A stretch of DNA of 64,000 nucleotides from Amoebophrya sp. A120 (taxonomy: Eukaryota; Sar; Dinophyceae; Syndiniales; Amoebophryaceae). The stretch covers positions 2,910,158 to 2,974,157 of the forward strand of contig CAJINV010000013.1 of assembly GCA_905178155.1 (NCBI GenBank), written 5' to 3'. Position numbers and translations under genes: made by a program. Within the stretch, counting starts at the first letter, position 1; the number at the start of each line of letters is the position of its first letter. Of this stretch, positions 56,536 through 64,000 are shown one piece after another. The notes under the pieces are model-generated. The model was given only the letters and a program-made list of their open reading frames with translations, was not told the DNA's origin and did no database searches.

Positions 56536-58845
56536 ATGACGCTCACAGCGGGCAACTCGTCGTCTAGCACGGCGTACAACCCGAAGATCACGCGCATCGG
56601 TCTGCACCACAACGTGACCAAGAGAACGCAGCCCTTTTCCTCGGAAGTTAGCAAGGTACTACGTGACTCGTACACAGCAAAAATCTTAATCTTCTGTAGT
56701 TATTCAATGTGCTGGCAAGTAGTCTCCAGCTGGAATGCGCATCATCCGAGAGGCACACGTAAATACTTTTTTTTTCGCGACAAGAAATTATGAAAAAACA
56801 GGTGAGTTTCGGGCGCAAGGGGCAGCCCGGACTTAAGCCGACGGACTTTTCGTGCAGTCTGATCCCATTCTCTTTCCTGACGTTTACATGGGCAACAAGT
56901 GAACCGGGGAAAATCAAGGCGTTAATCAAGTCAGGGGACCATGGTAAGACTCTTAGAGAAACAGTAGCTGTGTTGCGGTTCTATTGCATGACAGTGTAGC
57001 TTTGTGCTGCGTCTTTACGCATGGTAAAGACAAAAACAAAAATGAAATGCGAATCAATTCCTCTTGTGTCGACGAAATAAACCAGATCTTTTCAAGCTGG
57101 ACGGAGATAGAGAGCGAAAAAACGACATTCCCTTGCGGCTCCCGAAAACCCCCGAGGCGCTGAAAAAGCTGGAGGACATAAATTTGAGCACTCCGAAAGG
57201 GCAAAAACCGCCGGTCGTCATCAACCGGGACAGGAAAAACAAAGCGAAAGTTGAGTCCTTGGAAATTTCCCTGGATATCGGCGACAGTTTGATTTTTCAG
57301 GAGAAAATCCAGGAAAACGCGGCGGAGCCGGTGGATCACGTGCTGCAGATCGTCTCCTACAAGCCCACCAGCTCGGTGTCCCAAAAGGCCTTCGTCGCAA
57401 AATATCTGCGACTCAAACACGAAGCCGATAAGGCGGAAGCCAAGAACGCGGAGCTGCAGAGGTATATCTGAGTAAATAGCGCTGTTATTGGGATGGATTG
57501 TTTATTACGGTAAGTTGTGCACGAAAAATGCATAATAAATTTCCTTCGTGGCTTTGCACAAGAACCAGATGCGAAAAATAGAAATTATCTTGTACTTGCT
57601 GATGTCTTTTGGGGAGACGCGAGTCACAAAAATTTTCACCTTAAGGCAATACGCCCCGCTGGTCGCGGAGCTTGCCGCGCCTCCGCAGAAGAAGCAGGCC
57701 GAGCTAGAGACTTTAATCGGGAAAAAGAAGCTACTGCAGACCAGGTGCGAAATGATGGAGAAGAAGTTTGAAAAAGAAGAGACGGCGGCGAAAAACGCCA
57801 ACGAGGGCGAGTTAGAGACAAAGCGAGAAGCCAGGCTGGCGGTGCAACGCGAGATTGAAGAAGTGCAGAGGAGCATTGAGACTGGTAAAGAGCGTAATCA
57901 ACGTTATTCGTTTCTTTTTTAGATCAGGAAAAATTCAGCTCTCACGGTAAGTAACGTGATGTCAAAAATATTATGCGCAAGAATTTAAATTTTATCATGG
58001 ACAAACGCAAAAATTGCTTCTACTTTCACCAATACGATGCGACTACAGAAACACACATGGTGAATCCACACGCGCGCGCGTTGCAGGGGGTCGGGCAGTA
58101 CAAGGGAAAATTCAAGCTGGAAGACGAGAAAGCAGAGGCCGACGTGACCGACCAGATCCAACTGATAAGGAACGCCCAGTACAATTTTTTCTTTACTAGG
58201 CTTTGTTTTGAAAAGTTGGCTGCAAGTTTTTCTACAGGCATGCGCCACGACTTTCGATATTTATAACTTTCGATAGTTAGCTGACCATGCATTCATTTTT
58301 ATTATGTAGCTTCTGCAACTTTATCTGACGCATAAAAGATTTTCTCTCGCTTCTTGCTCCACAACAGGCCCGACACGCTGGATAAAAACGATTTTCTGAA
58401 ACTGAACGCGGATCGAGGCGACCTGTTCGTATGACCTGCAAAAATATCGCACTCGTATAAATGCATTGCAAATAATTATTTCCTCAGCATGAGAAACAAA
58501 ATTTGTAATGCAGATTTGCCTTGGAAACAAGATTTGTATATGCAAGACTTGTATTTAGCATTTGTACGAGTACGATGCTTTTGCACAGGATAGTTCGACG
58601 ACGACGACAAATTCGGGGGAAAGTCACCCAAGCGAAGGAAGTTATCGGGCGCAAACGACACGCCGTTTCTCGCGGACACACCGCTGGGGCTTGTGGAAGG
58701 TCAGACTCCGGGGGCGACGCCCGCATACGAGGGGGGGCAGACTCCGGGGGCAACGCCAGCGTATGAAGCAGCGGGCGAAGAGGACGAAGCAGACAACGAC
58801 TCGTCCCCGGTCGAGGACGAAGAAGACGACTTGTTGGCGGAGTGA
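56536..58845 (+). CDS. Coiled-coil protein with acidic C-terminus and putative NLS (446 aa), eight exons
   Basis: A complete model: exons 56536-56655, 56802-56943, 57086-57461, 57646-57884, 57923-57946 (24 nt), 58049-58178, 58368-58429 and 58598-58845, total 1,341 nt. Six introns are GT-AG (one only 38 bp, 57885-57922); the seventh is element E21. Every junction agrees in phase. The N-terminus (MTLTAGNSSSSTAYNPK) leads to a globular-looking part (SLIPFSFLTFTWATSEPGK), then KTPEALKKLEDINLSTPKG and PVDHVLQIVSYKPTSSVSQ. A long heptad region spans exons 3-4 (YLRLKHEADKAEAKNAELQR to REIEEVQRSIET). After it come THMVNPHARALQGVGQYKGK, a basic KSPKRRK (likely nuclear signal), two QTPGATPAYE repeats and an acidic tail ending EEDDLLAE. 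The composition suggests a nuclear scaffold or transcription-associated protein, but I cannot assign a family. Confidence 0.87.
58430..58592. mobile_element. Introner element E21, family D (163 bp)
   Basis: Left end TATGACCTGCAAAAATATCG followed by CACTCGTATAAATGC; right end, read on the other strand, TATCCTGTGCAAAAGCATCG followed by TACTCGTACAAATGC. Perfect 5-bp direct repeat GTTCG (58425-58429, 58593-58597). Phase 1 (TTC G joins AC GAC). TTGTAATGC at 58503-58511. It is the only such element in a gene that otherwise has conventional introns. Confidence 0.92.
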
Positions 58846-59946
58846 CCTGGTTTTGTGTCACAACAAGCATCGATAAAGTTTGATTCGCTTCGTCTAACCG
58901 CAAGACATCTTACAGAACTCACTGCGCATGTAGTTGTACGACCTGTTTCACCCTTAACTGCTGCTTGCGAAACTGTGTCACCCCTGTGCGAAACTAACGA
59001 ACGACTACCATCTGAAGAATCTCTGGACTACTTTTTTATCCAGTTCTTGGTCTTGGCTAAACAAGAGTACTACGAATGACGCAAAAGTATTCAGCACTGC
59101 AGTCGCTGTTGCGATTGAAGTATGATACTTGACAGCACGGAAGAATACACCGGCGCAGCTTTCTTGTTTGTACAAGCACCAAACTGCTAGTTTTGTTGGT
59201 TCCATTCTGACGGCGTATCGGCATTGTTATACGGTTGTCTACTTTTGTTTCTTTCTTTCCCCGACCAGAGGTCAGGACGGTTTGAAGAGAGCATACAAGA
59301 GTGAGACGGCTTTTCATTTCATCTCTAGGGAGCTTTTTCGCAACAGCATCAGCATCAGAAGAGAATTGCTATTGTGGAGTGGCACGTACCTAAAAAGGTG
59401 GGAAGACTTTCCCCTTTGCACCCGCTGCCAGAGATGAGAAGCTGCACGAGGATCATTTTTGTTCGAGCGAAGCAAGAACCTGTTTTCTTCGTGTTTCAGG
59501 CACGACGAGGATAATGTACTGACTCATTATTTTGTCGAAGATGGATTCACATTCATCATCAGATTCTTCAAAAATGTGAAGGACAAAAATGCTGCGCGCG
59601 CCTTTGCCGGTGGCCGAGGACGAAAAGGAGGTCGCGGATCCGTGATAGCGAGTGCCGCCTCCGGATCCTGGAATGCCGCAGGAACGTGGAACCGTGTCAG
59701 GTACAGCGAGTGTAGCTGGTCTTTCGGCACGGCGGCGTCCTGGGGGGAGAGGACCACCAAAAATCGCGAAGAATTTTGAAAACCGAGCTCAACTACAGGA
59801 CGAGCTGCACGACGCCGCTGCTGCAGTTTAGGCCGCTGTGGTTTTGTTGAGGTTGTTCCGCGTGTGCGAGGACAGCGGAGTAGCTCCTGTTGCTGCTAAA
59901 AATCCGTAGTACACCACTCGTCTTCGTCATTGTCTTGGGAATAAAA
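58846..59946. other. Intergenic, 1.1 kb
   Basis: ORFs at 58855-59079, 59129-59437 and 59459-59779 on the + strand show no domain or convincing composition. No element found. Confidence 0.4.
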
Positions 59947-62900
59947 ATGGCCGGTGCGGAGCAGGAGCAGCTGGGCGATTTGCGCCGCACGCTAAACGAA
60001 GCGCTGGAGGTGAAGGGCGGCGCTGGGGGTGCCACTCCGAGCGGGAGTGGGCCGCCGAAAAGTACGATGCTCGTGTTACCCGGGTCGCCGGACCATCCAC
60101 GGACAGGTACTGGAGAAAACATCAGTGCGGGGGGAAGCACCCAACACGTGCCGCCGCCCAGCCCGTGTCACTCGGCAATGTACAACTTCATTTATGAAAT
60201 TTGACTAACGCGGCCATCTTCGAATTTGTGCGGACATAAGCCCGGCGTTCTTTGAGTATGTTCGTAGTTGTATTTATTCACGACCGAAAAGTCGGACTTT
60301 TTGATTTTGTTCGGTAGATCATGAGTATTTTGTTTCCATCAGCATGGAAAACAATTCCAACCTCAGCGGCCTGCCGTCCGTTCTCGGGAGTCAGGACGGC
60401 ATTTCGACCGGGCAGATAAATTTTCCCGGATTATCATTATCCTCATCACCATCACCGAACCCGCCGCCAAAAGACGGAGGGGGTGCAGCTACAACTTCTA
60501 CGTCTTCTACTGCCGAAGGTCCAACTAGTAAGGACAAAGAGAAGAAACACAGTCAAAACCAGGTCAACTGCAAGTCTCGTCCGGGATCGATCGCGCAGCA
60601 GTTGCAGGTGGTGCACAAACGCTCGGACATATCGCAAGAAAAAAGTGTTACAGTTACACATTGTGTTGCGAAACAAGCAACACAGGCAACCTCTGTCATG
60701 CCGGATATGTATAGGAGCCTCGTTTCATAGGTGTTTTCCCGTGCGATTTCTGCATTACAAGTTTTCTCCCTCATGCAGAGAAATTTGTGTTGCTGAATTG
60801 ACCACAAATGTGTAACTGTGACACTTTTTTCGTGGGATAGGACACCAGTACCAGCTCAGTAATTTCTTCGTCCCATCGGCACAGCCACAGTCAAATCCTG
60901 GCGATGAACATTGCGGAAGAGAGTGAAGAAAGGGATTGTTCTCATCATGCCGCCCCAGACGGCGGGCTTCTCGGAAGCGGCACAAATGTCCGCACCGGCT
61001 CCTCCGCATCTTCTCCGAGCAACGCAAACACCAATTTTTCGTCATCCGCAAACCAAAACGTCGCGTCGGCCGCCATTCTCTTGCACTCACCGACGACACA
61101 CGACAGCAACAGTGTGGAGAAAAGCGTTTCCACGGGGGGCGATGTTACCGTGGAGAAAAACCTTTCGGGAAATGCGCAGTCTTTGGATTTGCTGGAGGCG
61201 AACCAGACGAAAGGCCTGGGGTTGCAGCAGAGCCACTCCACCCGGAGCGCGCGGCAGGTGTGCTCCCCGCTAGCCCCGATCAAGTCGGAGCGGCACGCCG
61301 AGCAGGTGTCGAAGCAGCTCACTTCGGAGACGGATTACAGCGATAGCAGTGTGCCGCTGGCCGACTGTGAGGCCGCAGGCGCGCACGCCACGCGGTCCAA
61401 CATGATGGGAACGGCGGGGGTGGACGTCGTGCAGAAGATGGACTCGGAGGAGGACGAGAAATTCGCGACGCCGTTCGGCGGCTACTTCTCGGTAAAGTCG
61501 GAGGCCGCGGCGGACGCGGTGGAAAACAGTCCCTATTTCGGCTACGCGTACGGCTTCACGTGGTGGACGTTTGCGATGGTGCTGGGGATCTGCATCGGGG
61601 GGGTCAACCTCTGCTTCCACGCCGCCTACCACAGCATCGAAGACTCGCTCGTCTGGGCGGCCGAAGAACTCTTCTACACCAACGGCGACGACTATCGCAA
61701 GAAAAAAGTGTATATAGTTACACATTGTGTTGCAAGACCGGCAACACAGATCATAACCTTTCTCATGCAGGAAATGCTTGGGAGCCTCGTTTCCTTCCTG
61801 TAATTTTCCCTTATGATTTTCGCATTACTCCCTGCCACACAGATAAAATTTGTGATGCAGAAACTCCAACAAATGTGTAACTGTAGCACTTTTGTCTCGT
61901 GATAACGACGACCGGACCGCAGCGCAGGCGATCTCGTACCACCTCTTCCGCGCGTATCAAATGTAAAAATGTCTGGGTCTGGAAAATTGGAACGTGTAAT
62001 GCGTGTCATGCACTCCTGGAAAATCTGTGTTGCATGAGCAGCAAAACAGAGGCTTTCTTTGTCATGCAAAAACGCAATTTGTAATGCGTGCTAGGCATCA
62101 GCAGACCTCTCAAAAACTTGTCATGCTTGGCTGCCATTGGAAGCGCTTCAATCATGCGCAATTCAGCATCTCAAGTTTCCAGACCCAGACATTTTTACAT
62201 TTGATAGCGCGGTCGGGGTGTTAATTTCCAGCATTTTTGTCGGCGTCGTGGTGTCCATGCTGGTGCCGGAGTGCAGCGGGGGCGGCACGATTTCCGTCCG
62301 CGCGTGTATCGCGCTCGGGTCTTTCGTACCCGCGCACGTCGGACTGGCAAGATTTGCGCTGTCGGCGGTCTACATTGGGTTTGGCAATCCGCTCGGCGCG
62401 GAGGCGCCGACGCTGCACATCTGCGCCGCGGTCAGTTGCTCGCTGTACTGGCTCTGTCAACAGTACCAGAAGATATCCGTCTACTTCCCGGCGGAGAACA
62501 GAACCACGATGGTGATGTGTGATTTTGGAGGATGTGTGTAGAAGTCGTGTTTGGGTCTTGACGATGCTCTGCCTCGTGGTGCAGTCGTGTTGTGTCACGC
62601 ACAAAAGTTTCATCCTGTGCATATGTGTATGAGTAGAGGATTTGGTCGTGAGTCGATTGTTCGCCGGTCCGAAATCTAAATCTTCCTTGTCGACAGGTTA
62701 TCGTCGGCTGCACCTGCGGCCTCGCCGCAGCCTTTTCCGCCCCCATCGGCTCGATCCTGTATGCGATGGAGGAATTTCGGCACTCGCTCGGGGACAGCAA
62801 CATGTACACCACTCTGATCACCACCGCGTCGCTTGTTGCCGTGGTTACCACGCAGTTAGTGGTCACGGGGAAGTTTTACGAAACGTGCGAGGGCGGCACG

Positions 62901-64000
62901 AACGTCGGCAGGGGGAAGTGGGAGGTGTGCACCTGGTTGGCAGTGGCGACCCCGTTAGGGATTGCGGCAGGGTACGTCCCCTTACTCTTCACGAACTGTG
63001 TCCTGTCCCTCCGGTCGAGGTTGCGGAAATACGGGGTGATAAGGCAGATGGTGATCTCCGCCTTGACAACCACCCTGCTCGGAACCTTCTGCTACGAGGT
63101 CAGCCGGGCACTTTTGGTGGAGAAAGAGTTGTGTCCGAAGCAAAACCTCTGTGTGGACGCCGCGAGCAGTGGTGCCACAGCGTCGGCTTCGAGGGCGCTA
63201 CTAGCTGAAGATGAGCAAATAAGTACAGTAGGTACAACTTCATCCACGACGGCCGGGGAACTAGGTGCGGGTTTCTCATCAGCATCTTCCTCAAGATCAT
63301 CGCTAAGCACAATAATAGTACCCGGAAATACAGATACAACTCCCGCGTCTGGCGGCCTGTCCGCATTCTTTTCGTCCACAATAGGAACGATGAGTTCCTC
63401 ATTTTCGTCCTCAACATTTGAGAGGAGGACGCAGCAGAGCATAATAGAAGACACCGCGAGGCAGAGAATCGGTGGGATAGCAGCAGCAGGTGGCGATGAT
63501 GCAAAAATATCAGCTTCGACGAATGTATTTCCTCCAGAAACATCAGCAGGAGCTGCTCCTGCTCCGAGGAGACAACTCGCGTCGTTTGTGCCGTCTTGCG
63601 GCTGGGATGGGGTATGGGGTGCGGGTGGCAGGACGATGGAAGAAATCTTGAAACCAAGGCCGAGGCTAGACAACGACAGGTCGCTGATAATGCCCTTGTT
63701 GATTTGCTGCATCATGTTCTTTGCCTGCAAATTTATTGCGTGCCTCACGGCGGTGGCTTGCGGAGGTATAATTTAATTTGTTCACATTTTGACGACCTTA
63801 TGAAAGCAGAAGCACAGTACTTCAGCGACAATTCTCTTATCATGTCGACGCGGGCGACAAGGCAACAGAGCTGGTGCAGTGCGAGAACACGACCACCGTA
63901 GATGTAAGATACATAAAAATCACAAATAAAGGTAGCGGTGGCGTCTTTGCCCCCGCCCTGGTTCTCGGCGCCGGACTTGGCGGCGCCTACGGTGGGCTCC
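59947..64000 (+). CDS. CLC-family chloride channel / Cl-/H+ exchanger (3' end beyond window)
   Basis: ATG 59947 probably starts the gene. A GTGTCA...CATCAG intron (60165-60342) would join it in frame to the next exon; alternatively translation begins at ATG 60344. Further exons: to 60629, 60845-61692, 61910-61954 (45 nt), 62212-62511, 62697-63765 and 63932 on. Elements E22, E23 and E24 form three junctions; 62512-62696 (GTGATG...GACAG) and 63766-63931 (GTATAA...AAAG) are conventional. A disordered N-terminus of about 300 residues precedes helix B (WWTFAMVLGICIGGVNLCFH). Filter motif 1 reads PECSGGGTI, motif 2 GNPLGAEAPTLHICAA (gating Glu codon 62401-62403 kept, GxExP), then GLAAAFSAPIGSILYAMEE and, at the very end, GGSGGVFAPALVLGAGLGG, the third filter motif. 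A Ser/Thr loop of about 170 residues lies between helices near 63200-63640. CBS domains, if present, lie outside the window. Confidence 0.92.
60630..60839. mobile_element. Introner element E22, family E (210 bp)
   Basis: Left end TATCGCAAGAAAAAAGTGTT then ACAGTTACACATT; right end AAATGTGTAACTGTGACACT then TTTTTCGTGGGATA. Perfect 5-bp direct repeat GGACA (60625-60629, 60840-60844). Phase 1. GCATTACAA at 60752-60760. Confidence 0.9.
61693..61904. mobile_element. Introner element E23, family E (212 bp)
   Basis: Left end TATCGCAAGAAAAAAGTGTA, right end CACTTTTGTCTCGTGATA. Perfect 5-bp direct repeat ACGAC (61688-61692, 61905-61909). Phase 0. Second member of family E, in the same gene as the first, 850 bp downstream. 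TTGTGATGC at 61850-61858. Confidence 0.9.
61955..62206. mobile_element. Introner element E24, family A (252 bp)
   Basis: Left end TATCAAATGTAAAAATGTCT, right end CAGACATTTTTACATTTGATA. Perfect 5-bp direct repeat GCGCG (61950-61954, 62207-62211). Phase 0: CGC GCG joins GTC GGG. TTGTCATGC at 62118-62126. Only 45 nt of exon separate it from E23. Confidence 0.92.

Overview
This window looks like nuclear DNA of a dinoflagellate-like alveolate. My best guess is a syndinian parasite such as Amoebophrya; that is an inference, not shown by the sequence. It rests on three things. Every convincing gene is on the + strand over 64 kb. The proteins carry long Ser/Gly/Glu-rich disordered stretches. The genes are cut by short inverted-repeat elements that behave as introns (introner elements), a feature I recall being reported for Amoebophrya and other dinoflagellates.

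The main discovery is a set of about 25 elements (157-351 bp) inside coding sequence, in six sequence families. Nearly all begin TATC (or TAT) and end GATA (or ATA), with imperfect terminal inverted repeats of roughly 20-35 bp. Eighteen are flanked by a perfect 5-bp direct repeat and three by a 4/5 match. Removing an element together with one copy of its 5-bp repeat restores an open reading frame in every gene where I could test it. Insertions occur in all three codon phases. The ends do not fit GT-AG at any fixed offset. Conventional GT-AG introns coexist with them in the same genes.

Layout, left to right: weak ORFs (1-3.2 kb); a small 119-residue gene visible only after removing two elements (3208-3995); a small membrane protein (5318-6941); a 407-residue unknown (7571-8794); a membrane-anchored acidic-tail protein with three elements (8901-10816); a MATE-family transporter (11220-16402); a repeat-rich, gene-poor zone of about 10 kb (16.4-26 kb) with a duplicated gene pair, a 594-base N gap, a 21-bp-TIR insertion and A-rich tandem repeats; a giant membrane protein with four elements known to interrupt it and a fifth joining its two largest ORFs (26305-37054); a 1,720-residue SR-like low-complexity protein (38987-44975); a 637-residue unknown (46302-49030); a secreted type-B carboxylesterase (49829-54469); a 29-bp palindromic minisatellite block (55.4-56.4 kb); a coiled-coil acidic-tail protein with a fully solvable eight-exon model (56536-58845); and a CLC chloride channel/transporter cut by the window end (59947-64000).

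The genes do not form an evident pathway. Three encode transporters or large membrane proteins and one a secreted esterase. What unites them is the shared invasion by the intron-like elements. Exon coordinates given for element-containing genes assume that the upstream copy of each 5-bp repeat is kept; true splice points may lie anywhere within the repeat.
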